DNA of 60,047 bases from Armatimonadota bacterium (GTDB taxonomy: Bacteria; Armatimonadota; Fimbriimonadia; Fimbriimonadales; ATM1), in assembly GCA_021324165.1 (NCBI GenBank), contig JAJPJR010000049.1:1-60047 (forward strand), written 5' to 3'. Under the pieces are notes generated by a model. It saw nothing but the letters and a program-made list of their open reading frames with translations, had not been told where the DNA came from and searched no databases. The position numbers were made by a program, and so were the translations under genes. How positions within the stretch are numbered: the first letter of the stretch is position 1; each line of letters opens with the position of its first letter. Below are positions 48,616-58,045 of this stretch, piece after piece.

Positions 48616-49585
48616 CGGCCGCGCCGGTCTTGACCGACGCATAAATCGCGTCCATCAACTGGCTTTGCAACACACCGTGCCGCGGCACGGCAAGCGGCTG
48701 TTCTCTGCCCAAAATCGCATTGACAAAGTTCTTGTCGGGATTCGAAGACTCGCCAAGATCGGGAACGATCCAGTCGTTTTCGCCGCGGCGCTTATAACGA
48801 ATGTACGTGCCGCTCCACCCGTCAATCTCAACCAGCCCGTCGCTGAAAATGTAGTTCATGCCTGTGGCATCGTGCGCGCAGTCTCCGCTGATCGTGATGC
48901 TCGCCAGAACGTCGTTTTCGAATTTGATGAGCGCGCAGCCGTTAATATCAACCGGCGTTTCGCGATGGTCGGCCATGGCGAACACCGTTTGCACAGGACA
49001 GTCCACACTCCAAACCAGACTGTTGAACATGTGCGCGCCGCTGTCATACATCTGTCCTCCGCCGGAAAGCGACGGGTCTTGACGCCACGAACCGGTCGTC
49101 ATCCGTTTCCAATCTTGCGATATCCAGCCCGTAACCATTTGCAATTCGCCCAATTCGTTGGCTGCGATGATCCGCTTCAGATGTCCAAATGCGGCGGTGC
49201 ACGGAGTGTTATAGCCGATGACGAACACTCTGTCTTTGGCGGCCTCCGCCAGCTGCCGCGCTTGTTTTGAATCGGTAACCATCGGTTTTTCCATCAGCAC
49301 ATGGCAGCCGAACTCGAGCGCCTGCATTCCATGTTCAAAGTGCAGCGTGTGAGGCGTGCAGATCACAACCGCATCGGGCTGCGTTACGCGGTACATCTGT
49401 TCCCTGTCCAAAAACATCGCGGGCGGGTTTGGCGCGCTGGAATACCAGTTGTGTGAAAACTTTTCCAACTGGTCTTGCGAGGCGTCTTGCAGCGCAACCA
49501 CCTGCGCTTCCGGCAGTTCGGCCAGCCTGCGCGCATGAACTCCTGCGAATCCTCCGCAGCCGATGATGGCGATTCTAATAGACAA
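48584..49585 (-). CDS. Gfo/Idh/MocA-family oxidoreductase
   Basis: A TTG start at 49585 is supported by GGAGG 6 bases upstream. There are 333 residues. The NAD(P)-binding part begins RIAIIGCGGFAGVHARRLAE, with VVICTPHTLHFEHGMQAL and the EKPMVTDSKQARQL segment (catalytic Lys of EKP). The C-terminal alpha/beta domain contains SGGGQMYDSGAHMFNSLVWS with Asp and His at catalytic positions. It probably acts on a sugar or inositol derivative. It starts 1 base after the MFS transporter stop, so the two act together. Confidence 0.93.
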   Translation of the reverse strand: MSIRIAIIGCGGFAGVHARRLAELPEAQVVALQDASQDQLEKFSHNWYSSAPNPPAMFLDREQMYRVTQPDAVVICTPHTLHFEHGMQALEFGCHVLMEKPMVTDSKQARQLAEAAKDRVFVIGYNTPCTAAFGHLKRIIAANELGELQMVTGWISQDWKRMTTGSWRQDPSLSGGGQMYDSGAHMFNSLVWSVDCPVQTVFAMADHRETPVDINGCALIKFENDVLASITISGDCAHDATGMNYIFSDGLVEIDGWSGTYIRYKRRGENDWIVPDLGESSNPDKNFVNAILGREQPLAVPRHGVLQSQLMDAIYASVKTGAAVSPSRDFETV

Positions 49586-49586
49586 T

Positions 49587-50921
49587 TTAGTCCTCCAAAG
49601 GCCGATCCTTGGTTTCGATCACCCAAGGCATGGCCAGCAGCGCGACGATCGGAATGAACCCAACAAAAAACAGCAGCGACAAACCCAAATGCACGCTGTC
49701 TTTTCCCTTAGAGGCGATGAAGCCGACCAGGAACGGTCCCGACGCCGCAATAAACCGTCCGAAATTGTAGCAAAAACCCGCGCCCGTGCTGCGAAGCCTT
49801 GTGGGAAACAGTTCGGGCAGATAGTAAGTAAAACTGCCGAACACTCCAAAAACGGTGAGGCCCACAACAAAGTACAACCGCAGCCGCACTTCAGGATCAA
49901 GGTTCAGCCCGAACGTGCTCATAATCGCCGCGGCGCTCAAAACGTAATAGCAAAAATACATCGCTTTTCGGCCCAGGATTTTCGCCAACGGAACCGTGAG
50001 AAGCGTTCCGATCAGTCCGCCAAGATTAAAACTGTTCGCAGCCAAAGCGATCCACTGCTGCTTCAAACGTTCCGCCTCGTTGGGCAGCAGATCGAGCATC
50101 GCGCTGCGCTCTTTTGCGAGCCCTGCGACGATCACGCTGATGAACCCGTTGCAAGACCACCACATGATTAAAGCCGTAACCGCCATTGCCAATCCGCCGA
50201 ATGTTGCGCGTCGAAGTTTTGGCGAAAACAGTTCGCGCAATCGGGGAGCAGCGATCTCCTTGACCGATTTCCATCTTTCAGGCTCCTTCACAAACAGCCG
50301 CACCAAAAACGCAACAGCCGCCGGCGCCAAACCGAACAGAAACACGATGCGCCAGGATGTTGTGGGGCTCGAAACAAACTGCACTCCCGTGATCTGATGC
50401 GTGACGAACGTTGCCAAAAACAGTCCGAGCGGCGCCGAGGTGTAAAGCAGCGCTCCCGCTTCCACCCGTCTTTTTTCGGGAACAACTTCGGCAACCATGG
50501 ATGCGCCCGCAGCCCATTCGCCTCCGATTCCTAAACTCGCAATCAGCCGGAAGAAAGCGAACACCCAGATATTCGGCGCGATTGCGCACAGCGCCGTCCC
50601 CAGCGAATACAGCAGCATGGTAACAAGCAAAGTTTTCGTTCGTCCGATGCGATCCGACACCCAGCCGAACAAGATTCCGCCGACCGCCCAGCCGATAAGC
50701 AGCATCGCGGTGAGAAGCCCTGTCCAAAACGATGTGGCACGCGCCGCCTCCGGAGATTTCAGCGCCAAACCCAAAAGCGTGGGAACGCAGTTGGGAGCCA
50801 CAAAGTTGAACAGCAGCCCATCGAACACATCGAAACCCCAGCCTAACCACGCGGCGAACAAAACTGTCCATTCATATCCGCCCATGTCGAGCAGCCGCCA
50901 TCTTTTTGGTGTCGCAATCAT
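49587..50921 (-). CDS. MFS transporter
   Basis: I use ATG 50921 (444 residues); the frame extends to 50960 but the extra residues are not protein-like. It has twelve membrane segments. The first MFS signature is GWVSDRIGRTKTLLV, after helix 2. Other landmarks are WGFDVFDGLLFNFVAPNCVP, GIGGEWAAGASMVAEVVP and LPELFPTRLRSTGAGFCYNFGR, the last typical of sugar- and acid-transporting MFS members (NanT- and aromatic-acid-type). The following oxidoreductase gene suggests uptake of a sugar acid or related compound. Confidence 0.92.
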   Translation of the reverse strand: MIATPKRWRLLDMGGYEWTVLFAAWLGWGFDVFDGLLFNFVAPNCVPTLLGLALKSPEAARATSFWTGLLTAMLLIGWAVGGILFGWVSDRIGRTKTLLVTMLLYSLGTALCAIAPNIWVFAFFRLIASLGIGGEWAAGASMVAEVVPEKRRVEAGALLYTSAPLGLFLATFVTHQITGVQFVSSPTTSWRIVFLFGLAPAAVAFLVRLFVKEPERWKSVKEIAAPRLRELFSPKLRRATFGGLAMAVTALIMWWSCNGFISVIVAGLAKERSAMLDLLPNEAERLKQQWIALAANSFNLGGLIGTLLTVPLAKILGRKAMYFCYYVLSAAAIMSTFGLNLDPEVRLRLYFVVGLTVFGVFGSFTYYLPELFPTRLRSTGAGFCYNFGRFIAASGPFLVGFIASKGKDSVHLGLSLLFFVGFIPIVALLAMPWVIETKDRPLED

Positions 50922-51016
50922 CTCGAATTCAGGACGAAACATTCGCCATTGACGGCGCACGCACCTTTTGGACAGGTTTTTGGGGCGCTGCCGACCGGTG
51001 CTGGTAACATCCTGCT

Positions 51017-53569
51017 ATGGCGAAAAAACTTGTGCTGATTGACGGCTACAGCCTGATTTTTCGTGCGTTTTATGGCACAAAGTTTTTGAGCACCAGCGAC
51101 GGCCGCCCCACCAACGCGCTTTTCGGCTTTGTCAGCATGCTGTTTCAACTCATCGAGCGTGACAAGCCCGAATGCATTGTGGTTGCGCTCGATCCTCCTG
51201 GAAAAACGTTCCGCGCCGAGGAGTTTGAAGATTATAAAGCGCATCGAACCGAAGCGCCCCATGAACTGATTCAGCAGTTTCCGATGTCGCGCGAACTGAT
51301 TGACGCCCTCGGAATTCCGGTAATCGAAATTGAACGATATGAAGCCGACGACGTGATCGGCACGCTGAGCCTGGATGCAGAAAAGCACGGTTACGAAACG
51401 ATCATCGTCACCGGAGATTTGGATTCGTTGCAGCTGGTGGACGATCATGTGAAAGTGATGACCACTCGGCAGGGTGTGAGCGACGTGGTGATTTATGACA
51501 CGGCAGCCGTGCACGAACGATACGGTTTCGGCCCCGAATTTGTGCCCGATTACAAAGCGCTCGTCGGCGATACCAGCGACAACATTCCCGGAGTTCCCGG
51601 CATCGGCGCAAAAACCGCGGCAAAACTCATCAATCAGTTTGGGCATGTTGAGAACATGATTCAAAACATTGACCAGATGGATCCAAAAATCCGCGCGAAG
51701 TTCGAGCCGTTCACCGAACAGATACCGGCCTCAAAACGCCTCGCGACCATCGTCCGCGATCTGCCCGTTTCGTTCGAATACAAGCCGTTCAAAATGAGTC
51801 CCCAACAGCTCGAGGCCGCAAAAGCGCTGTTCCAAAGTCTTGAATTTCGCAGCCATTTGAAAAAACTTCCGGAGGTGATGAAGCCGTACCTGCCTGCGCA
51901 ACAGATGTCGCTGATGGAATCTGCTCCCGTGGTTACTCGCGCCGAGATCAGTATGCAGCAGTTCTCAACGTTGGCTGAATTAGAAAAGTGGGCGCAAAAC
52001 TCTACGATTGGGATGTTTTATGCAACGGATTCGGCATTTGCCGCAAACGGAAAAACCGCAGCGTGCATTCCCGTCGAGGTTGCCGATGCGTTCTTTCGAA
52101 AATCTCCGCAGCAATGCGCCTTCCACGATGTAAAGGCCGTTCACCGCAGGCTCCACGCCTTTCAGCCGTGCGCATTCGACACGATGCTCGCATCGTATGT
52201 GCTCCAGTCCGGCCGTTCGAGTTATCTGCTCGAAGACGTAGCCCAAGGCTTTCTGGATGAACCGGCGCCCGCGACCGATCCCGAACGCGCGATGGCGGTC
52301 GCAAAACTGGTTGAACCTCTCACCGAACAACTTAAAAAAGAAGATCAATGGCGGGTGTTTGCCGACATCGAGCTTCCACTCGCGCCGATTTTGGCGCAGA
52401 TGGAGATTTTCGGAGTGCTTCTCGACACCGGCATGCTTGCCGACTACAGCAAGCACCTTGCACAAACCATTCAAACAACTCAAAACGAGATTTATGAGCT
52501 GGCCGGTCAAGAATTCAACATCGGTTCGCCCCAGCAGCTGGGAGTGATTCTGTTTGAAAAGCTCGGACTGGCTTCAAGCAAAAAAACAAAGACCGGATAC
52601 TCGACGGGAGCCGAAGTGCTGCTGCAGCTTGCGGCCGAAAACCGCATCGTTTCGCTCGTTCTCACCTGGCGCGAACTTACTAAACTCAAGAGCACTTACG
52701 TTGACGCGCTTCCAAAAATGATCGCCGAAGACGGCCGCATCCACACCACGTTCAATCAAACCGTCGCCGCCACAGGGCGGCTCAGCAGCAACGATCCCAA
52801 CTTGCAGAACATTCCGGTGCGAACCGAGATGGGAAAAGAGATTCGCCGCGCCTTCATAGCGCCGCACGGGTTCTCGCTCGCATCCTTTGATTATTCCCAA
52901 ATCGAACTCCGCGTGCTGGCGCATCTTTGCGGCGATGAACAACTCGTGAGCGCCTTCAACAATCGTCAGGACGTGCATGCGGCGACCGCGGCGCTGATGT
53001 GGAACGAGCCGTTCGACAAGGTGAGTTCCGCCCACCGCCGCTACGCGAAAATGCTGAACTTCGCGGTGCTTTATGGCGTAACCGATTACGGGCTTGCGAA
53101 TCAACTCGGAGGCAATTTCACCGTGGCGCAGGCCAAAGAGTTAATCACGCAGTATTACGAGCGGTTTCCAAAAATCAAAGCGTTCATCGAAGGCATCGTG
53201 CGCGAGGCCAAAGAAAAAGGCTTCACCCGGACGCTATACGGCCGGCGAAGATACTTTGCCGACATTCATGCGGGCAATCGCGTGGCTCGGCAATATGCCG
53301 AAAGGCAGGCGATGAACGCGCCGATGCAAGGCAGCGCCGCCGACATGATCAAACTCGCCATGATTCATCTGAATCCGGTTTTGCAAGGCAAGGCGACGCG
53401 GATGATCTTGCAAGTTCACGACGAACTGCTGTTTGAACTTGCCGATACGGAAACCAGCCTCGTTCCGAGCATCCGAACGTGCATGGAAAACGCTTTGCCT
53501 CTTAACGTTCCCGTTGAAGTTGACGTGAGCAAAGGCGCAAACTGGCTGGAGATGGACGAAATCTCCTGA
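51017..53569 (+). CDS. polA: DNA polymerase I with degenerate 3'-5' exonuclease domain
   Basis: There are 850 residues. Residues 1-290 are the 5' nuclease (LVLIDGYSLIFRAFYG, YEADDVIGTLSLDAE, TGDLDSLQLVDD, VGDTSDNIPGVPGIG). Residues 310-470 occupy the 3'-5' exonuclease place, but the DxE motif is missing (GMFYATDSAF), so proofreading is probably absent. Residues 480-850 are the polymerase: motif A SFDYSQIELRVLAHL, motif B RRYAKMLNFAVLYG, motif C QVHDELLFEL. The ATG has no Shine-Dalgarno sequence; TAACAT at 51005-51010 may be a -10 leaving almost no leader. tRNA-Leu follows. Confidence 0.96.
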   Translation: MAKKLVLIDGYSLIFRAFYGTKFLSTSDGRPTNALFGFVSMLFQLIERDKPECIVVALDPPGKTFRAEEFEDYKAHRTEAPHELIQQFPMSRELIDALGIPVIEIERYEADDVIGTLSLDAEKHGYETIIVTGDLDSLQLVDDHVKVMTTRQGVSDVVIYDTAAVHERYGFGPEFVPDYKALVGDTSDNIPGVPGIGAKTAAKLINQFGHVENMIQNIDQMDPKIRAKFEPFTEQIPASKRLATIVRDLPVSFEYKPFKMSPQQLEAAKALFQSLEFRSHLKKLPEVMKPYLPAQQMSLMESAPVVTRAEISMQQFSTLAELEKWAQNSTIGMFYATDSAFAANGKTAACIPVEVADAFFRKSPQQCAFHDVKAVHRRLHAFQPCAFDTMLASYVLQSGRSSYLLEDVAQGFLDEPAPATDPERAMAVAKLVEPLTEQLKKEDQWRVFADIELPLAPILAQMEIFGVLLDTGMLADYSKHLAQTIQTTQNEIYELAGQEFNIGSPQQLGVILFEKLGLASSKKTKTGYSTGAEVLLQLAAENRIVSLVLTWRELTKLKSTYVDALPKMIAEDGRIHTTFNQTVAATGRLSSNDPNLQNIPVRTEMGKEIRRAFIAPHGFSLASFDYSQIELRVLAHLCGDEQLVSAFNNRQDVHAATAALMWNEPFDKVSSAHRRYAKMLNFAVLYGVTDYGLANQLGGNFTVAQAKELITQYYERFPKIKAFIEGIVREAKEKGFTRTLYGRRRYFADIHAGNRVARQYAERQAMNAPMQGSAADMIKLAMIHLNPVLQGKATRMILQVHDELLFELADTETSLVPSIRTCMENALPLNVPVEVDVSKGANWLEMDEIS

Positions 53570-53572
53570 CGG

Positions 53573-53578
53573 TATAAT
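53573..53578 (+). promoter_or_regulatory. -10 element of the tRNA-Leu promoter
   Basis: TATAAT sits just after the polA stop and 18 bases before the tRNA 5' end. No strong -35 is seen; it would fall within the end of polA. Confidence 0.6.
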
Positions 53579-53596
53579 CCGCGCTCCCCACACTTC

Positions 53597-53682
53597 GCCG
53601 GAGTGGCGGAATGGCAGACGCGGCGGTCTCAAAAACCGTTGAGGGCGACCTCGTGCGGGTTCGACTCCCGCCTCCGGCACCA
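53597..53682 (+). tRNA. tRNA-Leu (anticodon CAA)
   Basis: The acceptor GCCGGAG pairs with CTCCGGC. The anticodon stem GCGGT/ACCGT (one G-T pair) encloses CTCAAAA, anticodon CAA. A long variable arm (TGAGGGCGACCTCGT) is typical of tRNA-Leu. The T arm GCGGG/CCCGC has loop TTCGACT. The discriminator is A and CCA is encoded. Confidence 0.96.
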
Positions 53683-53686
53683 CCCG

Positions 53687-54604
53687 CTATTTTCCAACGG
53701 TGTAAAGCGAAAGGTAGTTGTCCTGACCAACTGCCGCCAAAACACCTCCGCTTGCGCTCCATGCAAGGGGCGAAACCACGTAGTTCATCTTGTCGAATGT
53801 CGCAACCGGCTTGAGCGTTTTCATATCCCACACTTTAATCGTGCCATCCGATGACGACGTGGCGAAAAGTTGTCCGCTCGGATCAATCGCCACATTGAGC
53901 ACCCAATCTTTGTGCGCATTTAGATACGTTTTTCTGGCTCCGGTAGAGATATCCCAAATGCCCACTTTTCCATCGCGCCCGGCGGTGATCGCGCGCAAGC
54001 CGAACGTTGCGATATCGTTCACACCCACGCCGCCGTGACCGCCGAACCGCTTGAGTTCGGCTCCTGTGTTTGCGCTGTAGGTTACAAGCCCGCCTCCAAG
54101 CGTGGCAGCCACGATCTTCGATCCCGAAGAATCATATCGCGCGCCATACACATTGATTCCTTTGCCAAGAATCGTGAGCAGCGGCTTGAAGTTTCCCGGC
54201 GCCCAAACTTTGATCACATCGTCCACTCCTGTTGTAATGATGCGGTTTCCTGCACGGTTGAATGCGATCCATTGAACCGCGCGGATGTGCCCCGACCACG
54301 CTTTCGACGCGCCGCTTTTGATGTCCCAAAGTCTCAGTTCGCCGTTTTCGGCTCCGCTCACCAAACGGTTTCCCGGACCCCATGCGATTGCCCGTGCAGG
54401 AAACTTATGGCCCTTCAGCACCTTCACGCCTTGCTTGGTTTTCGCATCGAAGATTTTTACCGTGTTGTCGGCCATTCCGCAGGCGAACTGCGTGCCCGAG
54501 GGCGAAAACGCGATGCTCGTTACTTCCTGGCCCGTCAGGTGGGCATAAAGCGAGATTCTGATCGGCGGTGCGAGCGCCGCCGCAAGAATAAGTGAAGTAA
54601 GCAT
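53687..54604 (-). CDS. Exported WD40-repeat protein
   Basis: ATG 54604 follows GGAGG. There are 305 residues with a short signal peptide (LTSLILAAALA). About seven WD40 blades are visible, each ending in a WD-like pair: VKIFDAKTK, LRLWDIKSG, IKVWAPGNF, VGIWDISTG, IKVWDMKTL. Blade starts such as VTSIAFSPSGTQFACGM and VLNVAIDPSGQLFATSSSDG follow the family. It probably forms a periplasmic seven-bladed propeller used for binding; no catalytic function is indicated. It converges on tRNA-Leu. Confidence 0.9.
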   Translation of the reverse strand: MLTSLILAAALAPPIRISLYAHLTGQEVTSIAFSPSGTQFACGMADNTVKIFDAKTKQGVKVLKGHKFPARAIAWGPGNRLVSGAENGELRLWDIKSGASKAWSGHIRAVQWIAFNRAGNRIITTGVDDVIKVWAPGNFKPLLTILGKGINVYGARYDSSGSKIVAATLGGGLVTYSANTGAELKRFGGHGGVGVNDIATFGLRAITAGRDGKVGIWDISTGARKTYLNAHKDWVLNVAIDPSGQLFATSSSDGTIKVWDMKTLKPVATFDKMNYVVSPLAWSASGGVLAAVGQDNYLSLYTVGK

Positions 54605-54718
54605 GATGATCCTCCGTGATCCTGTGCCTTCTGACCAGTTTGACGGGGTTTACGGCCCATCGTGTCGCAAAGTTCAGGATCTACTTTAATGTTCGGAAAA
54701 CGGCAGGTTTTCAACCCC

Positions 54719-55135
54719 TTATTTATACAGGCTCTCCGGATCCCACTTTGGATCGCATGCCATTCGGCAGGCCGCCAGCTGGCCCACGTGGTATGCGTCG
54801 TGCGCCATCACATAATCAAACGCCAGCGCGATAAACGCATCGTCGTTCGAATTCTGCACCGCTTCGCGTGCCTGGCCGCGAACCGACCACAACTCCTTCA
54901 GCGCTGACTCCCAATCGCTGCTCAAAAGCCGATAACTTCCCCAACGATAGTTGCGGCGGTCATTCGCCAAGTAACCCGAATACGCATCGCATAGATGCTC
55001 GACCGCCTCAATCGGCGCGAGGCTGATCGTGGGAAATCTTCGGCCGACGGCATCTTCGGGAAATCCGTCGAGCACCGCTTCGAGCTGCTTGCGCATCGTG
55101 TCGAACTGTCCAAGAATCAGGTCTTTTGCGTTCAT
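54719..55135 (-). CDS. DinB-family putative metal-dependent protein
   Basis: There are 138 residues forming a four-helix bundle. The three His ligands of DinB/YfiT-type proteins are visible in IEAVEHLCDAY and MAHDAYHVGQ. These are often thiol-dependent transferases or hydrolases (bacillithiol/mycothiol), but the thiol cannot be told from sequence. Its ATG overlaps the stop of the fucosidase gene (55132-55135). Confidence 0.88.
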   Translation of the reverse strand: MNAKDLILGQFDTMRKQLEAVLDGFPEDAVGRRFPTISLAPIEAVEHLCDAYSGYLANDRRNYRWGSYRLLSSDWESALKELWSVRGQAREAVQNSNDDAFIALAFDYVMAHDAYHVGQLAACRMACDPKWDPESLYK

Positions 55136-56397
55136 GATTGTGAGTTGTAGATTTTGATCGGAAGCAGCTGCGGAGGAGCGAGCGCGTCATCTATCACGAG
55201 CCTGATGTTGCGTGCCTTTGTCAACGGAACTCGCAGAATCCGTCTGAACCCGATCGTCGTTCCCGAGGCAATCGTCTGCCATCCGCCGTTGAATTCCGCT
55301 TCGATGTGAAACCGTTTCACGCGCTGGCCGAGTTCCACTTTTTCTGCGAGCCAGATGCGGTCGAACGCAACGATGTTCCTGCCGAGTTTCGGCGCCAGAT
55401 CGGTTTTAAAAGTTCTATTCAGCCTTTGTTTCAGGGCCGTCAGCGCCGCGATATCGTTTTCGTGGATGCGCCCGTCGCGGTTGGGGGGAACGTTCAAAAT
55501 CAGGTTCGCGTTTTGACCGACCGATCGGTACCAGATCTCTTCCAACTGTTCGGCGGTTTTCACCTGCGCATCCTGCGAAGCGTGATAGAACCATCCGGGC
55601 CGGATTGAAACGTCGCATTCTGCGGGCACCCAGTCGGTCCCGCCCATTTTGCCCTCGGTCAGCTCACGATACAGCGAAGTACCAGGAACGTATCGCGAAC
55701 GGTCAATGGTGCACCAGTTGGTTTCTTCTGCAATGCCGTCTTCATTTCCGATCCATCGAACGTCAGGTCCGGCATCGCTGAAGATCACCGCGTTCGGCTG
55801 ATATTTCCGTACGGTTTGAATGAAAAGGTTCCAGTCGTAAACCTGTTTCTTGCCGTTGGGACCTTCGCCGTTGGCCCCGTCGAACCAGACTTCAAAAATC
55901 GGCCCGTACTGCGTGAGCACTTCGGTGAGCATGTTTGCAAAAACCTGATTGTATTCCGGAGTGCCATAAGCCGGATGATTGCGATCCCACGGAGATAAAT
56001 ACACTCCCATTTTGAGTCCGTACTGTTTGCACGCGTTTGATAGTTCTTTCAACACGTCGCCTTTGCCGTTTTTCCAATGCGATTGCGCGATTGTGTGCGT
56101 GCTGTATCTGCTTGGCCACAAACAGAAGCCGTCGTGGTGTTTGGCAGTAATGACCACGCCTTTCATTCCTGCCTCTTTGAACGCCGCCGCCCATTGGCGG
56201 CAATCGAGTGCGGCCGGACTGAAAACGTCCGCGTCTTCTTTGCCTTCGCCCCACTCTTTGTCAGTAAACGTGTTTGGGCCGAAATGAACGAACGCGTAAT
56301 ACTCCATGCGATGCCAAGCCAACTGGCGCTCCGAGGGCACCGCGCCAAACGGCTCGAGGGTTTGCGCCGCGATGCAATGCATCAGCGCAAGCACCAT
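55132..56397 (-). CDS. GH29 alpha-L-fucosidase
   Basis: There are 421 residues with a short probable signal peptide (LALMHCIAAQ). The TIM barrel carries EYYAFVHFGPNTFTDKEWG, VVITAKHHDGFCLW (conserved HHDGF), GLKMGVYLSPWDRNHP and FEVWFDGANGEG, whose Asp is the expected nucleophile. The C-terminal beta domain (FHIEAEFNGGWQTIA, VPLTKARNIRLVIDD) is present. It removes terminal fucose from glycans, probably in the periplasm. The DinB-family gene is coupled to it by a 4-base overlap, an unexplained partnership. Confidence 0.92.
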   Translation of the reverse strand: MVLALMHCIAAQTLEPFGAVPSERQLAWHRMEYYAFVHFGPNTFTDKEWGEGKEDADVFSPAALDCRQWAAAFKEAGMKGVVITAKHHDGFCLWPSRYSTHTIAQSHWKNGKGDVLKELSNACKQYGLKMGVYLSPWDRNHPAYGTPEYNQVFANMLTEVLTQYGPIFEVWFDGANGEGPNGKKQVYDWNLFIQTVRKYQPNAVIFSDAGPDVRWIGNEDGIAEETNWCTIDRSRYVPGTSLYRELTEGKMGGTDWVPAECDVSIRPGWFYHASQDAQVKTAEQLEEIWYRSVGQNANLILNVPPNRDGRIHENDIAALTALKQRLNRTFKTDLAPKLGRNIVAFDRIWLAEKVELGQRVKRFHIEAEFNGGWQTIASGTTIGFRRILRVPLTKARNIRLVIDDALAPPQLLPIKIYNSQS

Positions 56398-56400
56398 GCG

Positions 56401-57036
56401 TTATCCTTTGGGTTGCGCTGTGACGCGCAGGTAAGGCTTCAACTCCTTCCAGCCCGAAGGAAACATCACGGCAGCTTCCTGGTTATTCACCGAAGGCAGA
56501 ATGATCACATCCTCTCCCTGCTTCCAATTGACGGGAGTGGCGACCTTGTGCTTGTCGGTCATTTGAAGCGAATCAACCACGCGCAGAATCTCATCGAAGT
56601 TGCGGCCCGTGGGCGCGGGATAGGTAAGCGTCAAGCGCAGTTTTTTGTTCGGGTCAATGACAAAAACGGTGCGCACCGTGAACACGTTGTCTTCGTTCGG
56701 ATGGATCATGTTGTAAAGGTTGGCTACTTTGCGGTCATGATCGGCAATCAGCGGAAAGTTCAGTTTCGCTCCTTGCGTCTCTTCGATATCGTTCAGCCAG
56801 CCTTTGTGGCTTTCGTTCGAATCCACGCTCAATCCAAGAACTTTCACGTTGCGCTTTTGAAACTCGGGCATCAGTTTAGCAACGGCGCCAAGTTCGGTGG
56901 TGCAGACGGGGGTGAAATCTTTCGGATGCGAAAACAGAATCACCCAGGAATCTCCCGCGTATTCGTACAGGTTGATCGGCCCTTCGGTCGAATCTTGAGT
57001 GAAATTCGGAACGGTGTCTCCTAATTGCAACGGCAT
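56401..57036 (-). CDS. 1-Cys peroxiredoxin (Prx6 type)
   Basis: ATG 57036 follows AAGGAGA (211 residues); a frame start at 57069 is less likely. The thioredoxin-fold contains HPKDFTPVCTTELG with the single peroxidatic Cys, VKVLGLSVDSNESHKGWL and FPLIADHDRKVANLYNM. The long C-terminal region with TPVNWKQGEDVIILPSV is diagnostic of Prx6-type 1-Cys enzymes, which reduce peroxides. It starts a short run with the GH29 and DinB genes (3 bases to GH29), though co-regulation is not shown. Confidence 0.94.
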   Translation of the reverse strand: MPLQLGDTVPNFTQDSTEGPINLYEYAGDSWVILFSHPKDFTPVCTTELGAVAKLMPEFQKRNVKVLGLSVDSNESHKGWLNDIEETQGAKLNFPLIADHDRKVANLYNMIHPNEDNVFTVRTVFVIDPNKKLRLTLTYPAPTGRNFDEILRVVDSLQMTDKHKVATPVNWKQGEDVIILPSVNNQEAAVMFPSGWKELKPYLRVTAQPKG

Positions 57037-57127
57037 GCTCACTCTCCTTTTTGGGGATTGTATACCCAAAAAGACAGGGACAGGGCCAAAACTGCCCTGC
57101 CCCGAGAATGCTTTCGCGCAAGCCCGA

Positions 57128-57592
57128 TTACTTTTTCTTCTTCGGCTTGCCGTTGGTCATTTTCATAGCTTTATCCACGGTTTTGACCAGTTTCCAATCG
57201 CCGTCAATCTTCTTCCAGCTGTCCGTGCCTACCTCGTGCACCGCCGTCCACGATCCGTCACTGCGGGTCACTTTCAAATGAAAATCAAAAGCGACATTCG
57301 TGGTGTCGCCTTCGGATTTCACCGAGCTGATCTTGACGGAGGGCGCGGCTTTGGCGGCGCCGTTGAAAATCTCATCAATCATTTTGATGAAGTCATCGCG
57401 GCTGGTCTCGGCGCCCTTCGAATCCACGCTGACGAAACTGGAATCAAGATAACTCTCGAACTTGGCGGTATCACGCGCTTTGAGGGCCTGATCTAATGCG
57501 GCGTAGCGGGCGGTCCACTCCTTGGGAACCGAACCGGCAAAGGCAAACGCGGCCGACAGGGCCGCACATAGTACGAACAACAGACGATGCAT
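57128..57592 (-). CDS. Exported NTF2-like (DUF4440/SnoaL-type) protein
   Basis: ATG 57592 follows AAGGAGGAG. There are 154 residues. Signal peptide 1-19 ends in AFAG. The mature part has the cone-shaped NTF2-like pattern: a helical start (WTARYAALDQALKARDTAKF), YLDSSFVSVDSKGAETSRDD, then strands AFDFHLKVTRSDG, TDSWKKIDGDWKLVK. The C terminus is Lys-rich (GKPKKKK). The function may be binding of a small ligand; no catalytic residues are clear. Confidence 0.8.
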   Translation of the reverse strand: MHRLLFVLCAALSAAFAFAGSVPKEWTARYAALDQALKARDTAKFESYLDSSFVSVDSKGAETSRDDFIKMIDEIFNGAAKAAPSVKISSVKSEGDTTNVAFDFHLKVTRSDGSWTAVHEVGTDSWKKIDGDWKLVKTVDKAMKMTNGKPKKKK

Positions 57593-57670
57593 GGGTAACT
57601 CCTCCTTGTGGGCTTATCACTTTGCGATAACAGTTCGCGTGCGCCGGGAGTTCCCGTAACGGTGAATCTG

Positions 57671-58045
57671 TTAGTAAGGCGCCCGATTGCCGAACGTATC
57701 CACGTTGAAAGTCGAGCCGCCGGACTCGTTGTTCACATAGGAATCGAAATCGTCGGACGCTTCGGCAGGTTCAGCCCGCTTGGCCGAGGCCGGGTCTTCG
57801 ATCCACACCATGAACTCGCCATGCAAAGGGGCAAGAATCACATACGCCCACTGAGCGCGCCGGGAGACAGCCGCCTGCTGAGCAGCCTTGGGAGACCGCG
57901 CGCAGCCTGCGTCAATGGAAACTTCAACCCCGGCATCATCGCTGGCAGACCCAGAGATCGTAACCGTCTGCATCAGGTCGGGCTCGTCGGGCAGGTGCCA
58001 CGTCTGCACTTGGATAAGGGTGATAGCTGCAAGGGGTGCGATCAT
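57671..58045 (-). CDS. Small exported protein of unknown function
   Basis: ATG 58045 follows GGAGTTAGAG at a good distance. There are 124 residues. The N terminus is weakly hydrophobic (MIAPLAAITLIQV). A middle beta-like part (LMQTVTISGSASDDAGVEVSIDAG) and WAYVILAPLHGEFMVWIED are followed by an acidic C terminus. I recognise no family. It diverges from the barrel gene. Confidence 0.6.
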   Translation of the reverse strand: MIAPLAAITLIQVQTWHLPDEPDLMQTVTISGSASDDAGVEVSIDAGCARSPKAAQQAAVSRRAQWAYVILAPLHGEFMVWIEDPASAKRAEPAEASDDFDSYVNNESGGSTFNVDTFGNRAPY

